Source: Luteibacter rhizovicinus DSM 16549
GTDB taxonomy: Bacteria > Pseudomonadota > Gammaproteobacteria > Xanthomonadales > Rhodanobacteraceae
Assembly: GCF_001887595.1 (NCBI RefSeq)
Contig: NZ_CP017480.1
Coordinates: 3,438,001-3,502,000 of the forward strand
Direction of reading: 5' to 3'
DNA: 64,000 nt
How positions within the stretch are numbered: the stretch's first letter is position 1; every line of letters starts with the position of its first letter. Position numbers and translations under genes: made by a program. Shown piece after piece: positions 42,197-50,765 of the stretch. The notes below the pieces were generated by a model. The model had not been told where the DNA came from. It saw only the letters and a list, made by a program, of their open reading frames with translations, and ran no database searches.

Positions 42197-44611
42197 TCAG
42201 CTCGACGGATCATCCGTCGACGCCTTGGGCGCCGCATCCGCCGTCGGCCCGACCACGTCCGACATGTTCCCGCCGCCACGCAACACCAGATCCTGCGGCC
42301 GCAGCAACGGAATGTCCGACTTGCGCAGCCGCGCAATAATGTCGAACAGCAGATCGCTCTTCACGTTACCCACGTCGCGCGGCCCACCCACGTAACAGGT
42401 CACGGCGAATGTCATCGCCGCACGGTCGACGTTGTCCAGCGTCACCGACGGTGCCGGTGTCTCCAGCACCTGCTTATGCGCATGCATCGCCTCGAGCATG
42501 TGCTCGCGCGCTTCCATCGGATCGGTATCCAGCGGCATCGGCAACTTGATCAGCACGCGACCCTGCGGGTTGGCCATCGTCATGTTGCGCACCGGCTTGG
42601 TGATGAACGACGAGTTCGGCACGATGATGGTCGAGCGGTCGGATACCTGGATTTCCGTGGCGCGCACGTTGATCCGGCGGATGTCGCCTTCGGCATCGTC
42701 GAGAACCACCCAGTCGCCCACCTTCACCGGACGCTCCGCCAGCAGGATCAGGCCGGAGATGAAATTCGACACGATCGCCTGCAGACCGAAACCAATACCG
42801 ACCGAGAGAGCCGAGGCGACCCAGGCGACGTTCTGTACCGAGAGGCCCATTGCCAGCAGGGCGATCGCGACGACGATCACCACGCCGACATAGCCCAGCA
42901 AGGTCGTCAGCGAGCTCCGCATGCCCGGGTCGAGGTTGGTCCGCGGCAGGTACTGCTCGGACAGCCAGTTCTTGATCACGCGCACGGCGAGCAGGCCGAG
43001 GAAGAACAAGCCGATCGCCGTGAGGATCTGGTCCGGCTTGAACTCGAAGTTGTAGATCTTCAGCGTCTGCAGCTTCGTGCCCAGCGTCAGGATGTCCGAC
43101 GCGTCGGCGCCGAACCCGGAGATCACCGCCACCAGGCCGAACATGAAGAGTGCCAGTCGCACGATGCCCGACAGCAGCACGCCCGCCTGGTCGAGTAGTC
43201 GCGGGTGCGTGCCGAAGATGGCCTGCGCACGCGCACTCATCGGGCCCTTTTCGGAGAGCAGCGTCTCGAACAGGTCGTCGACCAGGCGCATCGCGAGATA
43301 GGTCGCCGAGAGCACGATGACGGTCCACACCACCTGGCCGGCCATGAACGAGGCGAAGGCCACGAAGCCGGTGAGCAGGCCGATCCAGGAGGCGACGATG
43401 GCGATCCACGCGGCCGCGATGAACAGGCTGGCCCAGATCGGGCGGGGCGCGGGCGGGTCGCCGTCTTCGTCGACGACATGATGCGAACGGCTCAGGCGTA
43501 CCAGCCCGACCGCGGTGAGCGTCGTAAGCACCAGCGCCTGCAGGCTGCTGGTCATCACCGTGGCGGCGAGGCTGGTGCCGATCGTGCGATTGAGTTCCTT
43601 GAGGAAATAAAACAGCACCACGGCCAGCGAGAAGAGCATCGGGAACCGACGCAGGCTGAGCGCCGTCTCGTCCGAGATGGCGGGCAGTCGCCACGACGGC
43701 CGCTTCGCCGAGATCAGGGCGCGACCGAGACCGGCGATGAAGGCGCCGAAGAAGATGATGCGGACGAGGGCCTTGGCCATCGCATCCGTGTCATCGCTGA
43801 AGGTCTCGTTCCAGTTCAGGCCCAGGTAGAGCAACTGGGTGCCGAGGCCGGTGGTCAGCGCCGAGGTCAGGGTGATGCCGAGGATCAGCGCGGAGCGACG
43901 CAGGCGGCCCGGCGGCATGCGGTTCGCCGTCAGGTGGCGGGCGCGTTGCTCGAGATAGAAGCGCACGCCCGTCATGAGCAGCACGCCGAACAAGGCGCAG
44001 ACGATAAGGGCGATACGGTTGCCGTCGGTCCAGCTCCTGGCCAGGTCGGTCTTCACGCCGGTCGTGAAGTCGCTCAGGTTAGCCGAGTCACGCGGGAACG
44101 CCTTGGCCGGTTCCGACCAGAACGGGCGCGAAAACGGCGACGCCGTGCGCCGGGAGAGGAATTGCTGGAAGCGGATGCGGCGCAGGTCGGCGAGCTGACT
44201 GGTGGTTTGCTGCGCTTCGAGCGTGATGCCGTCCGCTTGTTTGATCTGTGCGTCGACGGCGTCGAAGGCCTTCTGGGCATCCTTGCGCGTGGCCGCGAGC
44301 TCCGGCGCTTCCTTGGTGCCGGTCGCCGGGGCAGGGCCCAACTGGTCGAGGCGGGCCTTGGCGGCATCACGGTTGGGCGACAGCGCACTGGAGACTTTCT
44401 GGGCCTTGCCGACGACATCGCCGGCCTGGCCACGCAGGTCGTCGATCACCTTGTCGGTGATGTTGTCGTCCTTCATCCCCTTTTCGATCTGGTCGAGCTG
44501 GGAGCGGAGATCACCGATCTGCTTGCCCGGGTCGTCGTCCTGCGCTTGCGCGAAGGCGGCGACCGAGACGGTCAAAAGGAGGGCGGTAAAGAATATTCTC
44601 AGGGTTCGCAT
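42197..44611 (-). CDS. Large MscS/MscK-type mechanosensitive channel
   Basis: The 804-residue protein starts with a signal peptide (to about residue 23, AFAQA). A coiled-coil-rich periplasmic DUF3772-like region follows (about 25-170), then roughly eleven membrane helices and a C-terminal MscS domain. The pore helix region NVAWVASALSVGIGFGLQAIVSN and the beta domain ERPVKVGDWVVLDDAEGDI are clear. Such large channels release solutes on hypo-osmotic shock and can be gated by ions. It is the second MscS homologue in the window. It is divergent from tpiA. Confidence 0.88.
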   Translation of the reverse strand: MRTLRIFFTALLLTVSVAAFAQAQDDDPGKQIGDLRSQLDQIEKGMKDDNITDKVIDDLRGQAGDVVGKAQKVSSALSPNRDAAKARLDQLGPAPATGTKEAPELAATRKDAQKAFDAVDAQIKQADGITLEAQQTTSQLADLRRIRFQQFLSRRTASPFSRPFWSEPAKAFPRDSANLSDFTTGVKTDLARSWTDGNRIALIVCALFGVLLMTGVRFYLEQRARHLTANRMPPGRLRRSALILGITLTSALTTGLGTQLLYLGLNWNETFSDDTDAMAKALVRIIFFGAFIAGLGRALISAKRPSWRLPAISDETALSLRRFPMLFSLAVVLFYFLKELNRTIGTSLAATVMTSSLQALVLTTLTAVGLVRLSRSHHVVDEDGDPPAPRPIWASLFIAAAWIAIVASWIGLLTGFVAFASFMAGQVVWTVIVLSATYLAMRLVDDLFETLLSEKGPMSARAQAIFGTHPRLLDQAGVLLSGIVRLALFMFGLVAVISGFGADASDILTLGTKLQTLKIYNFEFKPDQILTAIGLFFLGLLAVRVIKNWLSEQYLPRTNLDPGMRSSLTTLLGYVGVVIVVAIALLAMGLSVQNVAWVASALSVGIGFGLQAIVSNFISGLILLAERPVKVGDWVVLDDAEGDIRRINVRATEIQVSDRSTIIVPNSSFITKPVRNMTMANPQGRVLIKLPMPLDTDPMEAREHMLEAMHAHKQVLETPAPSVTLDNVDRAAMTFAVTCYVGGPRDVGNVKSDLLFDIIARLRKSDIPLLRPQDLVLRGGGNMSDVVGPTADAAPKASTDDPSS

Positions 44612-44648
44612 GCAGGGATCATCGAAGGCAGGACGGGGCAGGTCAATT

Positions 44649-44672
44649 CCGAGGGTTATGCGATACCCTCGG
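44649..44672. repeat. Inverted repeat upstream of tpiA
   Basis: CCGAGGGT and ACCCTCGG form a perfect 8-bp stem with an eight-base loop in the 161-base gap between the divergent channel and tpiA genes. It could be an operator. No T-run follows. Confidence 0.4.
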
Positions 44673-44772
44673 TGAACGTGGTGTTCCGGTGGCTTTATGC
44701 GGCGTTGCAGCTTTTGCCGCCGGGGGAGCCGCCGCTATCCTGCCGCCCCTTGGCCCCGCCCGGAAGCAAACC

Positions 44773-45525
44773 ATGCGCAAGAAGCTCGTCGCCGGTAACT
44801 GGAAGATGCACGGATCGCGCAAGATGGCCGATGGCCTGGTCCGCGAAATCGTCGAGGGCCTGGAAGACGGCGTCGACGTGCTGGTCATCCCGCCCATGGT
44901 CTACCTGGCCGATCTCGTCCACAAATACGGTGATCGTGGCCTCGGCTTCGGTGCCCAGACGATTTCCGAGCACCCGGAACAGGGCGCCTTCACCGGCGAG
45001 ATATCCGGCTCGATGGTTCGGGATGTCGGCGCCAAGTGGACCCTGGTGGGCCACTCCGAGCGGCGCCAGTACTACCACGAGACCGACGCGCTGCTATCGA
45101 GGAAGTTCCGGACGGCATGCGATGCCGGCCTGACACCTATCTATTGCGTGGGTGAGACGCAGGAAGAGCACGAGGCGGGTAAGGCCGAGGAAGTCATCGG
45201 CCGTCAGCTGGGCGCGGTGATCGATGTCTATGGCGTAGAAGCATTCCGTACCGGCGTGATCGCCTATGAGCCTGTCTGGGCCATTGGGACGGGCCTCACG
45301 GCCACCCCGGACAAGGTCCAAAAAATTCATGCGTTCATCCGTAGCCAAGTGGCAAAAAAGGATGTTAATATCTCGCTCCTGACCCGGGTGCTTTACGGTG
45401 GCAGCGTCAAGCCGGCCAATGCGGCCGACCTTTTCGCCCAGCCTGATGTAGACGGGGGATTGATCGGCGGAGCCGCTCTCGTAGCCTCCGACTTCCTGGA
45501 AATTTGCGCCGCGGCGCGTCGATAA
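44773..45525 (+). CDS. tpiA: Triosephosphate isomerase
   Basis: A 250-residue TIM-barrel enzyme that interconverts dihydroxyacetone phosphate and glyceraldehyde-3-phosphate. Catalytic Lys11 is in AGNWKMHG, the His in VGHSERR, the Glu in AYEPVWAIGTG, and the phosphate loop is LYGGSVKPANA. The ATG at 44773 follows GGAAG. secG starts 22 bases past its stop, the usual order in xanthomonads and relatives. Confidence 0.97.
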   Translation: MRKKLVAGNWKMHGSRKMADGLVREIVEGLEDGVDVLVIPPMVYLADLVHKYGDRGLGFGAQTISEHPEQGAFTGEISGSMVRDVGAKWTLVGHSERRQYYHETDALLSRKFRTACDAGLTPIYCVGETQEEHEAGKAEEVIGRQLGAVIDVYGVEAFRTGVIAYEPVWAIGTGLTATPDKVQKIHAFIRSQVAKKDVNISLLTRVLYGGSVKPANAADLFAQPDVDGGLIGGAALVASDFLEICAAARR

Positions 45526-45547
45526 CGCGACACGGCAAACAGAAGAT

Positions 45548-45979
45548 ATGTTCATCCTCTTCAGCGTTCTTTACATCCTGGTCGCGGCAGCGATGATCGT
45601 GCTGATTCTCATGCAGCGCGGCGCTGGTGCGGATGCAGGTTCGGGTTTCGGTGGCGGCGCGTCCGCTACCGTGTTTGGTGCACGTGGTTCGTCGAGCTTC
45701 ATGACGCGCGCCACGGCAGTCCTGGCAGCACTGTTCTTCGTGCTTAGCCTGGGCATGGGTATCTACCTCGGTCGCTCGGGCACGCCCCAGCCGGCCGCGG
45801 ATCTTGGCGTGATGTCCGGTGCTACCGTGCCGGCCGCTCCCGTCAACAACGCTCCGGTCAAGCCGGTCGCGTCGGACGTGCCGCAGGCACCCGCCGTTAC
45901 CGCCCCGGCAGCGAACACCGATGTACCGGCTGCGAAGCAGGAGGCCAACCAGGCTCCCGCGGAACCGGCCAAGAAGTAA
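45548..45979 (+). CDS. secG: Preprotein translocase subunit SecG
   Basis: The 143-residue SecG assists SecYE in protein export. Two membrane helices flank the conserved cytoplasmic loop: VLILMQRGAGADAGSGFGGG, then SATVFGARGSSSFMTRATA. The Ala/Pro-rich tail (about residues 80-143) is longer than in E. coli SecG (110 residues) and low in complexity. tRNA-Leu follows 32 bases downstream, as in E. coli secG-leuU. Confidence 0.95.
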   Translation: MFILFSVLYILVAAAMIVLILMQRGAGADAGSGFGGGASATVFGARGSSSFMTRATAVLAALFFVLSLGMGIYLGRSGTPQPAADLGVMSGATVPAAPVNNAPVKPVASDVPQAPAVTAPAANTDVPAAKQEANQAPAEPAKK

Positions 45980-46011
45980 TCAGCGACACCGCAACACGCT
46001 GTAAAAGTTAT

Positions 46012-46096
46012 GCCCAGGTGGCGGAATTGGTAGACGCACTACCTTGAGGTGGTAGCGGTTTAGGCTGTGGGGGTTCGAGTCCCCCCTTGGGCACCA
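46012..46096 (+). tRNA. tRNA-Leu (anticodon GAG)
   Basis: The 85 bases include an encoded CCA. The acceptor GCCCAGG pairs with CTTGGGC (one G-U). The anticodon stem CTACC/GGTAG encloses TTGAGGT, giving anticodon GAG, and a long variable arm follows, as in class II tRNAs. The T arm is GGGGGTTCGAGTCCCCC. It is probably cotranscribed with secG. Confidence 0.96.
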
Positions 46097-46129
46097 ACAA
46101 AGATCCGGAGACCTCACCGGATCGCAAAG

Positions 46130-46153
46130 AAACCCGCGATAGCGGGTTTTTTT
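46130..46153 (+). terminator. Terminator after tRNA-Leu
   Basis: AAACCCGC/GCGGGTTT forms an 8-bp stem with a GATA loop and a T-run. A second small inverted repeat, GATCCGG/CCGGATC, lies just upstream at 46102-46123. Confidence 0.88.
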
Positions 46154-46205
46154 GTGGGCGTTTGTCGGTGGTTTCGACCTTCCGACCAGAACGCCCGAAC
46201 GGCAC

Positions 46206-47471
46206 TCACCCGCGACGGACCAAAGGCGGCGGGTAATACGTCCCATCGATGACGCCGCCGCGAGGTCCGTAGAAGCGGAACGTCAGCGACCAGGGCTTGC
46301 CACCTCCCGTGGGTAGCCAGTTGGTCTGGGGCGCATCGACGGGGCGTACGGCGGCGAAGTAGAGCGTTAGCGAGCCGTCATTCGCCTTTACCAGCCCCGA
46401 TTCCTTGTTCAGCAGGTAGCGCTTCAGGGCATTGGGAAGCACGCGCCGGTGTGCGCGATCCACGGCAATGACCGACCAGAAGTAGGTTGCGTAGGTCTCG
46501 GGCAGGTCGTTCGCCGGGAACGTCAGCGTGTAGCTGCCGTCCGCGACGAGGGGAGCGCCGGTGCTGTCGATCGCGCCCCGGTAATACAGCACTTCCTCGA
46601 ACACGTTGGCCCAGATGCCGCCGTAATTCACCGTCGTGCGGGTGAGCCAGTCGCTGCCCCAGTGGCCGCAGCAGGCGGGCCTCGCCCAGCCCTGTCTGAT
46701 CGTGCCGCGGCCGATGATCGCCGCAGCGGCAGCGAACTGCTTGAGCGCCATGTTCCGGATGATGCCGTCGACGCGATCGCGCTCAGCGGGATCGACGATC
46801 GCCGCGACGATCGTGCGTACCGCGTGTTGCATGTCCTCGAGCGGACTGAGATCCGGTTCTTCCAGGGCAAGCAGGGCCGAATCGAAAGCCTCTACGCCGG
46901 GTAGCGCCTCCGTGTCGAACATCAACGTCCGCGGAAGAGGTGGCTCCGCCGGTGACCCTTGCATCTCGAAGGAGAATCGATGCTGGAGTGCGATCGCTTC
47001 ATCCCAGTTCGCGCCCAGCTCCACTCGCAAGAGAACGCGTGTAACGCGTGCCGGGAGGTCGACGCGTTGCGCGTCCGGAGGCACGATGGCATGCGAACTC
47101 TGCAGGCAGACCGCGAACCGGCCGTTCGTGACATCCGGATACAGGCGCTCGTTGATGTTGGCGACCGTCTCGCCCCAGCCGTTGAGGAACTCAACGACGT
47201 AGTAACGGTGTTCGATCCTGGGTATGTCGATCAGCAGATAGCTATCTTCGTCGAGAGCCACCCAGGCTTCCGAGTAGGCGACATCCAGGTTCGGGTTGGG
47301 CCAGTCGACCTGCCCGGGTTTGCGATGCAGCAGCGTGTTCCATTGCATGCCTTCGCGGTCGAAGTCGATCTGCTGTTGACGGGTGATGAGAAGACGTCCG
47401 AGCAGGTAGATATAGGCATCCGCGATTGCCTGCTCGGAAAGCTTGATCGAGGGCTCTTGCTGGTCGCTCAT
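46206..47471 (-). CDS. DUF1254/DUF1214 protein
   Basis: The 421-residue protein has the DUF1254 N-terminal half (QVDWPNPNLDVAYSEAWVALDEDSYLL, with the family's NxDxxYS-like motif split across it) and the DUF1214 C-terminal half (NYGGIWANVFEEVLYY, YTLTFPANDLP and the C-terminal GGGKPWSLTFRFYGP). The biochemical role of the family is unknown. No signal peptide is evident, whereas many relatives are exported. It lies on the minus strand between the tRNA terminator and the oxidase operon, with 121 bases separating it from the last cytochrome gene, so it may have its own promoter. Confidence 0.85.
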   Translation of the reverse strand: MSDQQEPSIKLSEQAIADAYIYLLGRLLITRQQQIDFDREGMQWNTLLHRKPGQVDWPNPNLDVAYSEAWVALDEDSYLLIDIPRIEHRYYVVEFLNGWGETVANINERLYPDVTNGRFAVCLQSSHAIVPPDAQRVDLPARVTRVLLRVELGANWDEAIALQHRFSFEMQGSPAEPPLPRTLMFDTEALPGVEAFDSALLALEEPDLSPLEDMQHAVRTIVAAIVDPAERDRVDGIIRNMALKQFAAAAAIIGRGTIRQGWARPACCGHWGSDWLTRTTVNYGGIWANVFEEVLYYRGAIDSTGAPLVADGSYTLTFPANDLPETYATYFWSVIAVDRAHRRVLPNALKRYLLNKESGLVKANDGSLTLYFAAVRPVDAPQTNWLPTGGGKPWSLTFRFYGPRGGVIDGTYYPPPLVRRG

Positions 47472-47550
47472 GGCGTGCCCCGCAAATGTCGAGGGCCATA
47501 CTGTCGCCTGGACACAGCCACGAATCGAGCGTGGTTTTCCGGTCGAATCG

Positions 47551-47568
47551 CTACGTAAATTTGCGTAG
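47551..47568. promoter_or_regulatory. Near-perfect 18-bp palindrome upstream of the DUF1254 gene
   Basis: CTACGTAAATTTGCGTAG is symmetric except for one base pair, is AT-rich in its centre, and lies 80 bases upstream of the DUF1254 start. It has the look of a dimeric regulator's operator. Confidence 0.4.
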
Positions 47569-47592
47569 GGCCGATTCGTCGTACTCCCTGGA

Positions 47593-48384
47593 TCACCGCG
47601 TCCCGGAGTAATAGTTCACCGACGCATCGATTTCTTCCGGCGTCATGTTGCGCGCGATATTGCGCATCTGGGCACTCGTGTCGTTGCGCCGTGTGCCGTG
47701 GGCGAACGCTTCCAGCTGCGTCTTCAGGTAGTCGCGTGGCTGTGGATCCAGCCATGGCACGCCCAGCTTGCTGTCGAGCCGGCCGTGGCAGGAGCCACAC
47801 GGTGGGATGTTGCGCATGGGTGCGCCGGTCGCAACGATGTCCGGCGCGGCTTGAAGGTCCTGGGCACCGGGTGTCTGCCGGCGGGGCAGGGAGGCGTAGT
47901 ACGCGGAGAGGTCACGCAGGTCCTGGTCGCTGAGCTTGATGACGAGCGGCGTCATCACGGCGCTCGGCCTTGCGCCGCTCTGGAAATCGCGCAGTTCCTT
48001 GTAGATCGACGATGCGTACTGGCCGGCGAGGTTCGGCGTCTGCGACGAGCTCACGCCGCGCAAGCCGTGGCACATGGTGCAGCGTAGTGCGAGCGTAGCG
48101 CCCCGTCCGACGCCGCCGCCTGACGCGGGCTCATCGAGCGTGGTTGGCGTCAGGACGACCTCGGAGACCTTCGTCGGGGGTGTGACAGGCGCACTGGTCG
48201 GACTCAACCACGACCTCGGTGCGCCGGCGGCACTGCAGATCGAATTCCACAGCCCCTTGAACAAGGCATCCTCCTGCGCCGAGGGTAGCCACACGAAGCC
48301 CACGAATAGCGAAAACACCAGCAGCAGGAAAGTGCCGCCCACACTGCCGACGAACCAGCGGTTGCGTAATAGCGGGCCACTCAT
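47593..48384 (-). CDS. Membrane-anchored diheme cytochrome c of the oxidase operon
   Basis: The 263-residue protein has an uncleaved N-terminal membrane helix (about residues 11-33) and two heme sites, CTMCH near 102 and CGSCH near 197. The anchor and the position after subunit I suggest that it feeds electrons to the oxidase. Its start overlaps the subunit I stop in ATGA. It is the last gene of the operon. Confidence 0.87.
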   Translation of the reverse strand: MSGPLLRNRWFVGSVGGTFLLLVFSLFVGFVWLPSAQEDALFKGLWNSICSAAGAPRSWLSPTSAPVTPPTKVSEVVLTPTTLDEPASGGGVGRGATLALRCTMCHGLRGVSSSQTPNLAGQYASSIYKELRDFQSGARPSAVMTPLVIKLSDQDLRDLSAYYASLPRRQTPGAQDLQAAPDIVATGAPMRNIPPCGSCHGRLDSKLGVPWLDPQPRDYLKTQLEAFAHGTRRNDTSAQMRNIARNMTPEEIDASVNYYSGTR

Positions 48385-50006
48385 GGCTTGCCTCCCACGA
48401 AGACCGGCGGAACACTCGCCTCAGGCATCCGCATGAGCTGAACGATCGGGTAGCCGTAGTTGGTGATCGTCAGGGCGATCATCAGCGCGACCCACAGCCC
48501 CAGCCCATTCAAGGCCCACGGTAGCGTGATCGGCTCATGCACGGCCCGGCTGAAGGTGAAGGTCTCCGGTTCCACGCGGGTGGCCCAGTGATTGCGCACG
48601 AGCACCGCGATGAAGATCAATGCCGATACCACGAGCAAGGCGCCCCCGATGACGGACATGACGACCGAGACGCCCTCGGCGAACATGCCGGGTGCGGTGT
48701 AGTCATAGAACGCCATGCGTCGTGGCATGCCGAGCAGGCCCGCGTAGTGCCAGGGAAAGGTCAGCACGATCATGCCGATGAACCACAGCCACAGCTGTGT
48801 GCGGACGAGGCGGGCGTCCTGGATGACGCGCCCGGTGAGGTGCGGCCAGAGGTCGTAAGCGATCGCGAAATACATGATCACGATCGCGCCACCGAAAATC
48901 AGGTGGAAATGCCCGGTTACCCACTGCGTATTGTGGATGGTCGAGTCCAGCTGATAGCTCATGTTGATCAGGCCGCCGGCACCGCCGAACCCGAGCATGA
49001 CGAAGGACAGCGCCAGGGCGAGCATCTGCGGGTTTTTCCACGGCAAGGCCTTGACCCAGCCGAAGGGTCCGGTGCCGCCGCGTAACCGGGCCGCGATCTC
49101 GACCGAAGCACAGATGGTGAACACCGTCAGCAGGGTCGGCACCGCGACCATGGCGGTGAAGATGGAATGGACGACCTTGAAACCCGAGCCGACTTCCGGA
49201 TCCGCAAACAGGTGATGGATGCCGATCGGCATGGCGAAGACCAGGAACAGCGCGAACGAGATGCGCGCCATCGAATCGCTGTAAAGCCGACCGCCGATCG
49301 CGCGCGGCACGATGGTGTAGAAGGCGATGTACGCCGGCATCAGCCAGAAGTAAACGATGGCATGGAGGGTCCATGAAAAAAGGACACGCGACAGCCCGGC
49401 GTTGATGGTGGTGGCATAACCCAAGGCCACGGGAATGATCTGGAAGAGCAACTCCAGCGCGGCGCCGACCGCGGTCCACGCCCAGAGATAAGCGCCCGCG
49501 ACATTCGCGAACATAGCCAGGGGAACCGGTGCACCAGGATGCGCGCGCTTCCACACGTACAGGTTCACGCCCATGAGGGCGACCCACACCCAGGAGCCGA
49601 CCACCACCAGCACGACGCCAAGGTAATAGAACACGTTGCCGATCATCGGCGGATAGAAGGTGTACAACACCGAATCCAGCCCGAGCGCCACGGGAACGAC
49701 AGCGGCGATCGAGCCGACGATGATCATGTAGTAGCCGGTCCAGGCCCAGCGCCGGCCGATCAGTGGCTGGCCGAGGGATGCTTCGGAAATGAAGTAGCCG
49801 AAGCCCATGGCGACCAGGGTGGGAAACACATAGCCCATGACCGTGCCATGCGCCGTGACCGAGCGGTAATACATATCCGCGTTGCGCAGCCAGCCGCTGA
49901 GCGGACTACGGATGAACATCTGCCATTCGCCCAGGAGCACGGCGACGCCGAACAGCGCGAACGCCAGCCAGAAGTGAGCAAGCACGAGGCGCTTGTTAGA
50001 GATCAC
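48381..50006 (-). CDS. Cytochrome c oxidase subunit I, ba3-like
   Basis: The 541-residue heme-copper oxidase subunit I has about 13 membrane helices. Heme and CuB ligands are visible: His in TAHGTVMGYVFPT, the His-Tyr pair in LHAIVYFWLMPAY, the HH of GIHHLFADP, and the two His of TGHFHLIFGG. The pattern HxxxY plus VYFWLMPAY fits the B-type (ba3) group, not the A family. GTG 50006 is the likely start because AAGGAG lies eight bases upstream. A longer frame to 50048 would overlap subunit II. It reduces oxygen to water while pumping protons. Confidence 0.9.
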   Translation of the reverse strand: MISNKRLVLAHFWLAFALFGVAVLLGEWQMFIRSPLSGWLRNADMYYRSVTAHGTVMGYVFPTLVAMGFGYFISEASLGQPLIGRRWAWTGYYMIIVGSIAAVVPVALGLDSVLYTFYPPMIGNVFYYLGVVLVVVGSWVWVALMGVNLYVWKRAHPGAPVPLAMFANVAGAYLWAWTAVGAALELLFQIIPVALGYATTINAGLSRVLFSWTLHAIVYFWLMPAYIAFYTIVPRAIGGRLYSDSMARISFALFLVFAMPIGIHHLFADPEVGSGFKVVHSIFTAMVAVPTLLTVFTICASVEIAARLRGGTGPFGWVKALPWKNPQMLALALSFVMLGFGGAGGLINMSYQLDSTIHNTQWVTGHFHLIFGGAIVIMYFAIAYDLWPHLTGRVIQDARLVRTQLWLWFIGMIVLTFPWHYAGLLGMPRRMAFYDYTAPGMFAEGVSVVMSVIGGALLVVSALIFIAVLVRNHWATRVEPETFTFSRAVHEPITLPWALNGLGLWVALMIALTITNYGYPIVQLMRMPEASVPPVFVGGKP

Positions 50007-50565
50007 AGCTGGCTCTCCTTGCGGGGCCGACCAGTTTGGCGAAGGCATCCGGCTCGACGACCTTGACGTTGGCCCACATGCCCTCGTGCCCGGTTCCGCA
50101 AAACTCGTGGCAGGGCATCAGGTGATCGCCTGGCTTGTCGAAGGTCGTCTTGAACGTCGAGATGAAACCCGGCGAGACCATCGAGTTGATATTGGTCCCC
50201 GTAATGATCATCCCGTGGATCACATCGGCGCTCGTGACACGGAAGGTCACGGGTGTTTTCGCCGGGACGACGATGCATTGCGGCGTGAACGAGTACTGCT
50301 GGCCGACGATCCGCACGGTGACCGAGCCATCGGCTTCGGCCGCGCTACCCAAGTTGCTCTCGACGAATTCGCCCGCGACATGCAGGGTGGTCGGATCGAT
50401 GGTTTCCACGCGCGATGGCGGCATCGTCGCCCAGTGCAGGCCGGTGAAGATGACCATCGCCACCAGCAACGCGACGATGCCGACCATGACGATCGCCCAG
50501 CGCGTTTCGACGCGCCTGGCGACATCTTCGCCACCGGGCGGGTCTGCGGGAACCGATGCAACCAT
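49996..50565 (-). CDS. Cytochrome c oxidase subunit II, CuA type
   Basis: The 189-residue subunit has a single N-terminal membrane helix (about residues 22-44) and a periplasmic cupredoxin domain with the binuclear CuA site CHEFCGTGHEGM and an upstream His in VIHGMII. The single helix and the short length are typical of ba3-type subunit II. It takes electrons from cytochrome c and passes them to subunit I. The last bases overlap the subunit I start by 11. Confidence 0.92.
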   Translation of the reverse strand: MVASVPADPPGGEDVARRVETRWAIVMVGIVALLVAMVIFTGLHWATMPPSRVETIDPTTLHVAGEFVESNLGSAAEADGSVTVRIVGQQYSFTPQCIVVPAKTPVTFRVTSADVIHGMIITGTNINSMVSPGFISTFKTTFDKPGDHLMPCHEFCGTGHEGMWANVKVVEPDAFAKLVGPARRASCDL

Positions 50566-50575
50566 GATGACGCCT

Positions 50576-50749
50576 CTAGTTAATGTTGCCGCGTGGAAGG
50601 AAAGCGAAGAAGTAAAAGAGGAACCACATCAGGAAGACGAGGGCGACGGCGACGCCGGCGACCATCAGGGCGCCACGCGGACCGGATCGCACGATCTCGT
50701 CGACGCGCTTGTCCTCTTCGCTGGGATGTTCGTGGTCGATGTCGGTCAT
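50576..50749 (-). CDS. 57-residue single-helix oxidase-operon protein
   Basis: This gene is too short for usual length cut-offs. It reads MTDIDHEHPSEEDKRVDEI, then a single membrane helix (ALMVAGVAVALVFLMWFLF), and ends FLPRGNIN. It has GAGGA nine bases before its ATG, 16 bases separate it from the triheme cytochrome gene, and ten from subunit II. Position and shape fit a ba3 oxidase subunit IIa or a small assembly protein. That is inference, since sequence similarity is not readable at this length. Confidence 0.8.
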   Translation of the reverse strand: MTDIDHEHPSEEDKRVDEIVRSGPRGALMVAGVAVALVFLMWFLFYFFAFLPRGNIN

Positions 50750-50765
50750 GAAAGCGATGTCCTCG

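Noticed and set aside
43205..45133. 642-codon plus-strand frame running from the MscS gene into tpiA
   Set aside because: The first part is antisense to the channel and the second part is tpiA in another frame. It has no start context or motif.
46012..46096. tRNA-Leu as the attachment site of a genomic island
   Set aside because: No integrase, no direct repeat of the tRNA end and no clear change in base composition are visible. The idea is kept only as a question under findings.
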